Source of the DNA: Thermoplasmata archaeon | GTDB lineage: Archaea > Thermoplasmatota > Thermoplasmata > Thermoplasmatales > Thermoplasmataceae | DNA length: 21,707 nt | Reading direction: 5' to 3' | NCBI GenBank assembly: GCA_021797025.1 | Contig: JAKAAK010000022.1 | Span: forward strand, 1-21,707 | Part shown: in pieces, positions 1 to 7,046 of the stretch | Layout: each line of letters begins with the position of its first letter | Numbering within the stretch: position 1 is the stretch's first letter | Program-made: the position numbers and the translations under genes | Notes under the pieces: model-generated | The model's input: the letters and a program-made list of their open reading frames with translations, nothing else | Told to the model about the DNA's origin: nothing | Database searches by the model: none

Positions 1-673
1 TCGAAGGATAAAGTTCTATGAATTTTGAAAGGTTCTTGCAGCCAAAATTCTTCGGTGAGAACGATGGGTCCAGTTTCGAAAGCATTTGACCAAGGTTTGA
101 CCCAAACACCACACCGTTTTCATCTGCAGTGTTCATAACCGCTTTACGAAGGAGCTCTTCACCTTTGGTGATGTCGTCTTCGGTGTTTGGGGCAGTTTCA
201 ACTGTCAACACTTTTCTATCGGACTCTTTGGGTTCTGATATGAGGTTCTCGATGAAAATAAACTCTCCACACCCTTTAACGAATGAGGGTGGGGCAGTTT
301 TCCTCCCAATTCCTATTACTTTTATACCATCTTCCCTTATTCTAATTGCTAGTCCTGTGAAATCACTATCACTGGTAACTAGAATAAATGCCTCTACAAA
401 CTTTGAGTGCAATATGTCCATTGCATCAATTACCATGGCTATGTCGGTAGAATTCTTTCCCTTAGTATACTGAAATTGCTGTATAGGCTTTATGGCATAT
501 TCCTTGAATATCCCATTCCAGTTTTTGAGGGCAATAGCGCTCCAATCTCCATAGGCCCTTTTAATTATTATATTCCCGAATTTGTGTGAGTAATCTAGTA
601 TCTCTCCAATTGAATTGTACGGAGTATTATCGGCATCTATCAAAATAGCTAATTTCGCTTCTGAATTGTCCAT
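1..673 (-). CDS. NYN-domain (PIN-like) ribonuclease-type protein with C-terminal OST-HTH/LOTUS domain, 3' end cut by the window edge
   Basis: An open frame of 224 codons runs from the ATG at 671-673 to the left edge with no stop, so the last residues lie outside the window. The N-terminal half is an NYN domain: strand-acid motif LIDADNTP (acids at residues 13 and 15), then STDIAMVIDAMD and the TSDSDF motif, which supply the acidic metal-binding cluster of PIN-like nucleases. The C-terminal part, with GVVFGSNLGQML and then DPSFSPKNFGCKNLSKF, reads as an OST-HTH/LOTUS fold, an RNA-binding winged helix. This NYN plus LOTUS order is common in bacterial and archaeal LabA/DUF88-like proteins, whose substrates are mostly unknown. 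A TATA-like element 28-37 bases before the ATG suggests a leaderless transcript. The gene is richer in G+C than the ATPase and surface-protein genes further right. Domain call is firm; biological role is not. Confidence 0.85.
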   Translation of the reverse strand, partial: MDNSEAKLAILIDADNTPYNSIGEILDYSHKFGNIIIKRAYGDWSAIALKNWNGIFKEYAIKPIQQFQYTKGKNSTDIAMVIDAMDILHSKFVEAFILVTSDSDFTGLAIRIREDGIKVIGIGRKTAPPSFVKGCGEFIFIENLISEPKESDRKVLTVETAPNTEDDITKGEELLRKAVMNTADENGVVFGSNLGQMLSKLDPSFSPKNFGCKNLSKFIELYPS

Positions 674-700
674 AACAAATAACCCAGTACGAAGAACTAT

Positions 701-710
701 TAATATTTAT
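701..710 (-). promoter_or_regulatory. TATA-like box for the NYN/LOTUS gene
   Basis: ATAAATATTA on the minus strand lies 28-37 bases upstream of the ATG at 673, the distance expected for a leaderless archaeal gene. Confidence 0.5.
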
Positions 711-811
711 TTCCATAATAAGATTCAAGGTGACTGCTTAGATGACATGCATCCAGCAACTTGTCTACCCCCTAAATAATGCACCAAAGCTTGTTATAGT
801 GACATTTTTAT

Positions 812-950
812 AATCTGTCAAACCCGGCAAGGTAAGGAGTGATTCGATTCAATAGGATATGGAAATTCCATGGAATTCTTTATGGTGGAATTCACCGAAA
901 ACGTAAGGGAAAGCTCAAACACCAGAGAAAATCAATTTAGGCTATTCTAG
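812..950 (+). pseudogene. Fragment of an amino-DNA-methyltransferase gene related to the one at 7047-8279
   Basis: Read on the plus strand, this stretch encodes VKPGKVR, then after a one-base frameshift DSI, and then FFMVEFTENVRESSNTR and NQFRLF before a stop at 948-950. The methyltransferase at 7047-8279 has VKLGKIK, DSI, FFMVAFSETVRESSNTR and NEFKLF in the same order and spacing. By hand alignment the last 75 bases are about 80 percent identical in DNA. Only the middle part of the gene is present; neither the DPYCGTG nor the SPPY motif is found nearby. It is a relic of a second, diverged methyltransferase gene, or of a partial duplication, and cannot make a working enzyme. Confidence 0.75.
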
Positions 951-1092
951 AGTTTTTATTATATCACCATTAATACAAGGAAAATAATTCTTCTCCTAAT
1001 TTCTAAAAACACCATAAATTGCAGGCATTGACGAGGTACCAAATGTAAGCTCTACAGTGTAAAAAGATAAAAAAAGATTGTTTCTTATGAGT

Positions 1093-1100
1093 ATTTATAT
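1093..1100 (+). promoter_or_regulatory. TATA-like box for the gene at 1121
   Basis: ATTTATAT is centred about 25 bases before the ATG at 1121, consistent with a leaderless transcript. A functional-looking promoter in front of an interrupted gene suggests the interruption is recent or tolerated. Confidence 0.5.
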
Positions 1101-1120
1101 AATAACTGTATATATTTTAT

Positions 1121-2164
1121 ATGGTTGAAGTTGACAATCATTTGATAAAGACTGAGGACCTGGAAGTAATTTATAAGCTTATGGATGCAGATAAAGATAT
1201 TATAAAATTAAATAAAAAAAAGGATAAAGTTTGGAGTAAATTAAGTCCTTTAATAGATAATTATAATGCCAGAGTAAAAGAGACCTTCATACGATTTGCT
1301 ACTGAACATGACGATAAGTATTTTAATAATGTGATTTTAAATGGCGGTTATATGAACGTACCTACTTTAGGTATGAACTATAGAATCGCACACAATATAG
1401 TTACAAAGTCATCGCTAGATTATATTAGGAATTATAAGGTTAATAAAGCGAGGGGATTTGATAATGATTTTGGTTTTGTGAGAACGGACACATATGATAG
1501 TGGGCCTATTCGCAAAGAGACAAGACAAATATGTTACAGGACAGATGTTGCATGCTGGGCCAGCTTTTTATCCAGATCCCACCTGGAGAATAAAATCGAT
1601 AAAAAATCAGCCCCTCTTATAAAACTTGACAAAAAATGGATAAAAAAATCGATGGATATAGCTAGCAAATAATTCAGACAAAATAAGTACCATGATATAT
1701 CTTCTTTACTGGATGATTTCAAATCTGTTATTACTGAAAAAGAGAAAAAAAAATATTTTTCTCAATCTGATCCACGCGTTTTATTCAGGATGTCGAGGGC
1801 CGAACATAAAAAGTCAAAAGAATTAAATAAAATATCGGGTGGCATGTTTAAGTCAAGAAAACTCAATAAAACGCTTTTATTAGAATTTGCAGCAATAAAC
1901 ATGAAAGGTTATCAGGCAATTTTAAATTCTGACGGAGAAGTTGTACCGTTTATTACAGGGAAGGAAATAAGGAATAGCCTAATTGATGGTACATATGTAG
2001 AATATAAGAAACAACTTGTTGATAATGCCGAACATTTTGATGAATACAAAGAAATCTATTTTAAAAAACACATAACCGCGGAGGATAATTCTGCAGATGA
2101 AGATAATGATAATGAAGAAGATTATAAAGATTTAAACGAAAAAGAATCTGATGCACAGAATTAA
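1121..2164 (+). pseudogene. Unknown protein of about 347 residues interrupted by one in-frame TAA
   Basis: Two open stretches (1121-1672, 183 residues; 1790-2164, 124 residues) lie in the same frame. Between them, after the TAA at 1670-1672, the frame stays open and reads like protein (SSLLDDFKSVITEKEKKKYF, then SQSDPRVLFRM) straight into the second stretch. The simplest reading is one gene of 348 codons with a nonsense change at codon 184, in the context AAA TAA TTC. The product would be soluble and lysine-rich, with a helical start, the aromatic-rich segment VACWASFLSRSHLENK near residues 145-160, and a strongly acidic C-terminal tail (AEDNSADEDNDNEEDYKD). I do not recognise the family; a plasmid or viral origin is possible. 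Alternatives are a truncated 183-residue protein with separate translation from ATG 1790, or stop readthrough. No signal peptide or membrane segment is seen. Confidence 0.65.
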
Positions 2165-2419
2165 AATAAAAGTTAGAATTTGGCAAACAGAATCATTACT
2201 ATAAAATTAATCCTTAACTTTTAGTTTTTTTGTAATAGGTTACGTTACCGAACATAAATATCATATATATATTATAATAATAAGTTTGAGGATGTATTAA
2301 CAAGGGACAAGTTATGCTGGACTATACAGGGATTTGATTTACTTTTATCCGCCTATGTTGCTACACTGGTAATTGGAAAGAATTTGATGTAGCAGGTAAC
2401 TTTGCATAGAAGTCTGATA

Positions 2420-2453
2420 TAGATTTAGTGCAAGAAACCCGGCAATAAATCTA
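2420..2453. repeat. Inverted repeat, 8-base arms, possible hairpin past the 3' end of the 2460-2819 gene
   Basis: TAGATTTA (2420-2427) and TAAATCTA (2446-2453) can pair with an 18-base loop. It lies 7 bases beyond the stop of the minus-strand gene, where a 3' end signal would be expected. The rest of 2165-2419 holds a short open plus-strand frame (about 2288-2390, ending in FDLLLSAYVATLVIG and KNLM) without a good start; I do not call it a gene. Confidence 0.35.
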
Positions 2454-2459
2454 GTGTGT

Positions 2460-2819
2460 TTAACCGTAGTACCTTAGCTTCTCCAATAACGAACTGCCTG
2501 CTACCATATTCCCTTCTTTTATGTGTTGATACGAAAAATTGACGGTCCTTATCCGTAAATAGGTATTTATGCTAACAGCTTTACCTTTCAATTTAATAAA
2601 TATAACAAACGAAACTACAGTAAAAATAACCAAAGTAATGTCGAATACTATTTCTATTAGGTTCTGTATACTGTTAAATATTCCGGGAATTTCGAGTCCC
2701 AGAAAAATCAGATTTGAGTACATGAATGCAATTAGACACATTATGAATGAAGAATACGAGGCGCCCAGAATGTTCCCTTGCGCCCCAAGATGACATGTTT
2801 TGTGCAACGAATTATGCAC
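2460..2819 (-). CDS. Small membrane protein of unknown function
   Basis: The frame encodes up to 119 residues from a GTG at 2817-2819, or 93 residues from the first in-frame ATG (at MCLIAFMYSNLIFLG). Two hydrophobic stretches are visible, roughly residues 22-45 and 58-75 (IVFDITLVIFTVVSFVIFI), followed by a basic, soluble C-terminal tail of about 40 residues ending LLEKLRYYG. That layout fits a two-pass membrane protein with a cytoplasmic tail. No family is recognised. The start is uncertain: the cysteine- and glycine-containing first 25 residues could be untranslated. A plus-strand frame at 2569-2793 overlaps it but is less protein-like. Confidence 0.5.
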   Translation of the reverse strand: MHNSLHKTCHLGAQGNILGASYSSFIMCLIAFMYSNLIFLGLEIPGIFNSIQNLIEIVFDITLVIFTVVSFVIFIKLKGKAVSINTYLRIRTVNFSYQHIKEGNMVAGSSLLEKLRYYG

Positions 2820-2904
2820 ACCACCGGATTATTTTGGGTATGAAAGTTATTGCTTACCTTATTATTAAATACGAATAAGTATTAAGATAATTAAGTGAGC
2901 TAAA

Positions 2905-3393
2905 ATGACTGAAATAGGTGAATATCTTGTGGGTGCATATCTCAAAGAAATTAAAAAGTGTGATATTGTTGATTATAACGAGAGACAACAGGGCGGGGGA
3001 AGAAGGGGCCAGAATGAATTAGACGTAATTGGATTTAATTTTACGAACAATGAAGTATATTTATGTGAAGTGGCAACTCACATTGAGGGATTATCGTATG
3101 GAAAGGGTACCGAACATACTATTCAAAAAATAAAAGATAAATTTGAAGTGCAACAGGAATACTACAATACAAATCTCAAGGATAAATTTAACCAAGCACA
3201 TTTCATGCTATGGGCTCCTAATGTTAGTGACCGTATTTTAAACGAACTCGAGGATTGCGAAAAGCTGGAATTAGTTGTTAATGAAGACTATACTAAACAA
3301 ATAAAGGAGTTGATAGAAAAATCTAAAAAAGAGTCTAAAACCACAGGAAATCCGGCATTTAGATTATTGCAAATTATTTTCTATAAGAAATAA
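2905..3393 (+). CDS. PD-(D/E)xK nuclease-like protein, catalytic lysine replaced
   Basis: A 162-residue protein from an ATG preceded by an AT-rich promoter-like stretch (TTAAATA about 36 bases upstream). It begins with a helix (GEYLVGAYLKEIKKC), then a glycine-rich loop QQGGGRRGQN leading into NELDVIGFNF and VYLCEVATHIEG. This is the order of the restriction-endonuclease-like core: an acid at the end of one strand (D40) and E55 with x-A57 on the next. The usual E-x-K lysine is alanine here, so the protein is either a variant enzyme using another residue, such as H59 or a nearby lysine, or a non-catalytic member. It appears complete and stands alone between decayed genes. Role unknown; a part in DNA defence is suggested by the neighbourhood, not proven. 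Confidence 0.65.
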   Translation: MTEIGEYLVGAYLKEIKKCDIVDYNERQQGGGRRGQNELDVIGFNFTNNEVYLCEVATHIEGLSYGKGTEHTIQKIKDKFEVQQEYYNTNLKDKFNQAHFMLWAPNVSDRILNELEDCEKLELVVNEDYTKQIKELIEKSKKESKTTGNPAFRLLQIIFYKK

Positions 3394-3454
3394 TATGATA
3401 AAAAATAATTATCTCTCTAAAATTGTATAATAATTATATGAAATCTATTCAAGG

Positions 3455-3470
3455 CATTTTTGCCTAAAAA
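3455..3470 (-). repeat. Copy of a dispersed motif TTTTTAGGCAAAAATG
   Basis: The same 16 bases occur on the plus strand at 6191-6206, and the core TAGGCAAAAA again at 5275-5284. All three copies are intergenic. Here the motif is also part of a small hairpin (AGGCA/TGCCT, 3452-3465) just past the gene ending at 3393. Confidence 0.45.
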
Positions 3471-3593
3471 TACAGAAGCGGAAAACTGCAGAGAGAAATT
3501 AAAGAGCTTGAAAGTACAAGCATAGAAAGAGATTTAAAGCAATCAAGAGAATTTCTCGAATGGCACAGAGCTAATATGCAGAAAGGATCATAG
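3471..3593 (+). pseudogene. Coding-like fragment of about 40 codons without a start
   Basis: After an upstream TAA the frame reads SGKLQREIKELESTSIERDL then KQSREFLEWHRANMQKGS to a TAG at 3591-3593. The composition (charged, helical, heptad-like) is protein-like and unlike the surrounding AT-rich spacer, but there is no ATG, GTG or TTG at its beginning. It looks like the C-terminal end of a lost gene. The family is not recognised. The remainder of the gap 3394-3763 shows no further coding. Confidence 0.35.
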
Positions 3594-3763
3594 GGCGATA
3601 ATTAAGTAACATTATCTCTCATATCCTTTCATTTTTAAAATACGGAGTTTGCGGAAATTTATACCGTATATATGCAATCTAGAATATTACGTGCGGGAGA
3701 ATGAATAATAATAGCTATAAAATAATATTTTGGAATTTAATTAAACTTTATAGACGTTATCAA

Positions 3764-5014
3764 TCAATTTTGGGTATCTCCCCACAATGGCCTCCCTAAT
3801 ATACATTGTAATACAATGGATGTGGGCAAGAAGAAGTTCTCAAACCATTCGGAAATGGAAGGTTCCCTTACAATGTTTGAATGAGCATAGTCATTAAGTT
3901 TTGAATATATTTCCGAGTAAATTATCTTTCCAAAATAATCATCTACCTGCTTTCCCATTTGTGAGAATGAATTTATAACACACGAATTGATGCTCTCCAG
4001 TTCATCCTTTTGTAATTGAAATTTTATCAAGTTAGACATTGACTTAGTGTCAGGTCTTGAAATCAATCCGTAAATAGTTGCTTTATTATCACAATAATCA
4101 CATATACCGGCTCCCGTTTCATCATCAAATTCGGGACCAGTGAACATCAATGACATAATGTTTTGTATTGCCTCGTCAGATGAATTCTCAGTAATGCCAA
4201 ATCTCTTTTTTAAACTTTTCAACAGTTCGTCTTCATGATTCTTGCAAGCTCTCAAAGAAAACTGATCATTACTCAGTAACATTAGATAGAAGTATTCAGT
4301 ATTGCTCAAGGTCAGTTTTTTAATGTATGACAATCCCTTATCATCAATATAATTCATAGTGTTCATAAAAAATATATCAAGAGAGTTTTCCAATAAATGT
4401 TTTATTTGTTTCTCTTTCTTTTTTTTCCCCTTTTTTCGTACTATAGCTTTGTCCAAACCCAACTCCGAGACTATTTCCGGATAAAATTTCTCAGATAGCG
4501 CTTGCAAAGAACTTTTAACAGGTTTCCCATCTATTCTAGAATCTAATATTGAAAGAACTAAATTGTCTATGCTTAAAGGTGTCAATTTGCCCCAATATCC
4601 AGAAATAAAGGCATTAGCAAATGGATTTATGCTATCTTTATTTTTTATATCCTCTAGATTCCATGATGAAACAGTAAATAGACCTGCAAAAAGAATATCT
4701 AAGACTGATCTAATTCCCCGTAGTGAATACTTAATATATCCCTCTCCAGCCAACTTGACCGCAATTGATAATTCTCCAAAAATATCCGCAAGTAAAAGTT
4801 TAAAGTAGCTCTCAGTTTTATTCTTTATGTTATCTTTAGAAATATTTTCCAAATACCATGAATAATTCTCTAAAAGTTCATGTAACAGTGAAATAGCTTG
4901 GGAAATTTCCGGGTAAGTAGGGTAAGGAACATTAAAAATTTCATAAAAATCTTTAGGAAAATACCCCGTATTTGCCCATTGGGTGACGCGATTTATATCC
5001 ATTTGTTCAGCCAT
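3764..5014 (-). CDS. Unknown 416-residue protein, mostly helical, with a CxxC element
   Basis: A complete frame from ATG 5012-5014; the TATA-like TAATTAATTT lies 26-35 bases upstream on the same strand. The protein is helical and soluble: an N-terminal third with ISLLHELLENYSWYLENI and a GIRSVLDILFAGLF helix, a lysine run (KKGKKKKEKQ) near residues 193-204, a CDYC pair near residue 306 and a C-terminal helix pair holding YSKLNDYAHSN before FENFFLPTSIVLQCI. The KLNDYAHSN segment recalls the ends of HEPN-like or Abi-like helical proteins, where a polar residue and histidine sit near the active site, but the classic R-x4-6-H is not evident. The gene stands alone in a defence-rich setting with decayed neighbours. 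I do not recognise the family; an abortive-infection role is a guess from context. Confidence 0.7.
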   Translation of the reverse strand: MAEQMDINRVTQWANTGYFPKDFYEIFNVPYPTYPEISQAISLLHELLENYSWYLENISKDNIKNKTESYFKLLLADIFGELSIAVKLAGEGYIKYSLRGIRSVLDILFAGLFTVSSWNLEDIKNKDSINPFANAFISGYWGKLTPLSIDNLVLSILDSRIDGKPVKSSLQALSEKFYPEIVSELGLDKAIVRKKGKKKKEKQIKHLLENSLDIFFMNTMNYIDDKGLSYIKKLTLSNTEYFYLMLLSNDQFSLRACKNHEDELLKSLKKRFGITENSSDEAIQNIMSLMFTGPEFDDETGAGICDYCDNKATIYGLISRPDTKSMSNLIKFQLQKDELESINSCVINSFSQMGKQVDDYFGKIIYSEIYSKLNDYAHSNIVREPSISEWFENFFLPTSIVLQCILGRPLWGDTQN

Positions 5015-5403
5015 TATATCTTTCCCCTACGTTTAGAAATTAATTAAACTATTTAGCTTTTCTGGAATATTTAGAATAAAACTGAATGAATGGGGCAAGG
5101 GAATATTTATCAAAAAATGGGAAAGATGTTATATTTTAAAGGTAAACGAATAAAAAGAAATTAGTGAGAATGTACCACTGTCAGTGTTGATATATAGGCA
5201 TAGGATGGTTGATAGTTTATTGATACCCAAACACCACCCAACCAAATTTCATAAATTCTTATAATCCCCCAAAATAGGCAAAAAGTTAGGTAATTAAAGG
5301 TATTATATAAACCAATAATTGATTCGCCTTGAACCTGCATATTGAGTTCTTCTTGTTTTCATCACATCTTTCTCAACTTGTTAGTAAACACCAGCAAACA
5401 CGC
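5015..5403. other. Intergenic stretch with coding scraps and one copy of a diverged repeat
   Basis: It holds the promoter of the 3764-5014 gene, a perfect CACTG-T-CAGTG palindrome at 5174-5184 and a segment that resembles 6114-6215 (listed separately). On the minus strand, about 5330-5403, a short frame reads VEKDVMKTRRTQYAGSRRI then NYWFI before a stop, which looks like the start of a lost gene. Nothing intact is seen. Confidence 0.4.
5168..5290 (+). repeat. Diverged direct repeat, copy 1 (partner at 6114-6215)
   Basis: Both copies start with ACCACTGYCAGT and end with TATAATYCC followed, after a short gap, by TAGGCAAAAA. The order is the same but the middle differs in length (about 105 against 74 bases between the landmarks). 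The two copies bracket the helicase-like pseudogene. Confidence 0.35.
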
Positions 5404-6108
5404 TTAAGTGATAATCCTTCTGAGGTCCTGGATCTGATTTTTTAGACTGTCATAGGATAAGTTTTCTTGCCTTATCCATGAAATGAGGGTCTCTTATCTA
5501 TTCATATAACGACTTTACCAGCATTTCCTTGGAAGCTATTGCCCTAAACTGCAATGCCAGTACTTCATCCTCCTCACTTATCTTCGTGTAAATTTCCTTC
5601 CCTATCTTTGAGAAATTCAGTATAGTCGAAGCAGAGGATTTCTTCACCCTGGCACTTTCTATTGAATGAGTTGTATTTTCCTTCAGTTTTCTTAATTTAT
5701 CTATGAGGACTTTGTACTCTATCGTTTCACCTGATGAGTCCTTTTCCTTGTCCTTTAATAATATTTCTACTATCTGGCCTGGATCAGTTATAACATTCTT
5801 TTCTCCTTCAAATTTAAGTCTCCAGTAATAATTTCCCTCATCTGTGAAAATGCAGAACAACCTATATTTTCATATTTTTTATAGACACCTATTCCTCTGG
5901 GAATTGATTTTATTCTATCCTCTCCGAGTTCGTCTATTATCTCCATCAGTTTATCCTTTGGTTCATTGGTGAATTGCTCAATTTCCTTTTCAAGCCCTGT
6001 AAAGGCTGTACTCTTTCCTTCACCTATTAGTTTTTGCATAATTCCAAAATCTTGAGGGGCTGCATCTTTATTTTCAGAGGCACTTGCATTGTGGCCACCA
6101 AAAACAAG
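5404..6108 (-). pseudogene. C-terminal remnant of a large helicase-like protein, broken by frameshifts
   Basis: On the minus strand three frames join into one protein. The first (6108 to about 5864) reads GGHNASASENKDAAPQDFG, then MQKLIGEGKSTAF and a charged stretch to GVYKKYEN. The second, reached by a one-base frameshift near 5864, reads LFCIFTDEGNYYWRLKFEG and continues to SLYE with a TAG at 5498-5500. A third frame then gives ETLISWIRQENLSYD and SLKNQIQDLRRIIT before a stop at 5404-5406. The beta-strand pattern of the FTDEGNYYWRLKF part and the helical end resemble the region after the motor in SNF2/DEAD-type helicases of defence loci, but no helicase motif is left, so that identity is an inference from memory. 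The gene's 5' part is absent: a stop lies at 6109-6111 and the promoter zone of the next gene follows. Confidence 0.55.
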
Positions 6109-6113
6109 TTAAA

Positions 6114-6215
6114 ATAGTATGTTTACCACTGCCAGTTGGCTAATCACCACTTCATTCTATCCCAAAATATAATTTTATAATTCCCTATATTTTTTAGGCA
6201 AAAATGTATTAATAC
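6114..6215 (+). repeat. Diverged direct repeat, copy 2 (partner at 5168-5290)
   Basis: It carries TTTACCACTGCCAGTT at the left and TATAATTCCC then TTTTTAGGCAAAAATG at the right. Just beyond it ATGAGGA (6220-6226) and TCCTCAT (6245-6251) form a 7-base inverted repeat. The similarity is hand-aligned. Confidence 0.35.
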
Positions 6216-6319
6216 CTTAATGAGGATCAAGTATACCTCTTAATTCCTCATAAGTCACCAAGTCATTTTTTGACCAAATTTAGGTGCAAGTGAATTATTT
6301 TATATGCAATAATCCTGCT

Positions 6320-6796
6320 ATGATTATGAAAGAAAAAGCTTTCAATAATAAACAGAGAACGGGAAACATAGGATTATTTTATATTAGCTATAAGCTGTCA
6401 AGATTATGATGGAATGTCCTTCTTACTTCCCGTAATGCGAGAGGGGCGGACGCTATCATCTACAACAAAGCTTTCGATAAGGAATATTCGATTCAAACCA
6501 AAGGGTTTACTGATGAAGAGGCTGTTGGCCCATTTAAAGGGAAATCCTACGTTGCAGAAGATTTCTACATAATAGCCACGTTTGTGTAAAAGTCCCCAGT
6601 TGTTTATATTTTAACGAGAGATGAAGTACAAGAAAATCTGAAAGAGAACAAAGACAGTAAGTACTTTCTAGATAAGAAGCGTTACTTAAAGGAGGAGTTC
6701 AAAGAAAAATGGGAGAAAATTGGTTATGGGTATAGTGACTTAGAGGAGAGCAAAAGAATGATGGAGACTAATGAGGCTGATTGTGTAGAAAAATAG
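6320..6796 (+). pseudogene. Restriction-endonuclease-like (PD-(D/E)xK) gene with two in-frame stops
   Basis: From ATG 6320 (or 6326) one frame runs to a TAG at 6794-6796 and is broken only by TGA at 6407-6409 and TAA at 6587-6589. With these read through, the product is about 158 residues: TGNIGLFYISYKLSRL, then WNVLLTSRNARGADAIIYN, YSIQTKGF, DFYIIATFV, and PVVYILTRDEVQENLKENK. The order GAD ... IQTK is the D ... (E/Q)xK core of the restriction-endonuclease fold, and TSRNARGAD is the conserved loop of a small, poorly described nuclease family often found singly beside restriction systems. A TATA-like ATTTTATATGC about 20-25 bases upstream survives. The TGA directly precedes W of WNVLL, where the family has a residue such as glycine, so a point change from GGA is plausible. 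The product is inactive unless both stops are read. Confidence 0.75.
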
Positions 6797-6822
6797 ATAA
6801 GGAATTAGATTTCTTTTGGAAA

Positions 6823-7032
6823 TTAAAAACGGTTACTACGCAATTGGAAATAGAATTGTTTTGGTTTCATCTCTAGCAATTTATGGATCATTACAATAAT
6901 GTTTAGCCCTATTTTGTTTCCATTGACTTTTATCTTCTCATGTACATTTTTGAATGTTATATCACGAGTCATAACCACGTTTTTTAAACATTGCAAAAAC
7001 ATGCAATACAATAACCTCTCTACTCCATCCAT
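6823..7032 (-). CDS. Possible small protein of 69 residues
   Basis: A frame from ATG 7030-7032, starting 14 bases after the methyltransferase stop on the same strand. It is basic, with a cysteine-containing first helix (LLYCMFLQCLKNVV). It has no visible ribosome site, no family I recognise, and is as likely to be chance as real. If real, it is the third gene of the MvaI-type operon. Confidence 0.3.
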   Translation of the reverse strand: MDGVERLLYCMFLQCLKNVVMTRDITFKNVHEKIKVNGNKIGLNIIVMIHKLLEMKPKQFYFQLRSNRF

Positions 7033-7046
7033 ATTAATGTATTAAA

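Larger units (their letters stand above)
674..1120. other. Gap between the NYN gene and the interrupted gene at 1121
   Basis: Apart from the methyltransferase scrap (812-950) and the two TATA-like boxes, I see no coding frame, RNA gene or clear repeat here. The sequence between 951 and 1090 is AT-rich and stop-rich in all frames. Confidence 0.5.

Noticed and set aside
129..589. Plus-strand open frames over the first 600 bases
   Set aside because: The minus strand here encodes a clear NYN/LOTUS protein; the plus frames are its shadows.
720..800. Possible tRNA-like sequence in the first gap
   Set aside because: No TTCRA arm or paired acceptor ends could be found.
1670..1672. Recoded stop codon (selenocysteine or pyrrolysine) in the 1121-2164 gene
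   Set aside because: The codon is TAA, which is not used for either residue; stops elsewhere in the window are of different types. Simple decay is more likely.
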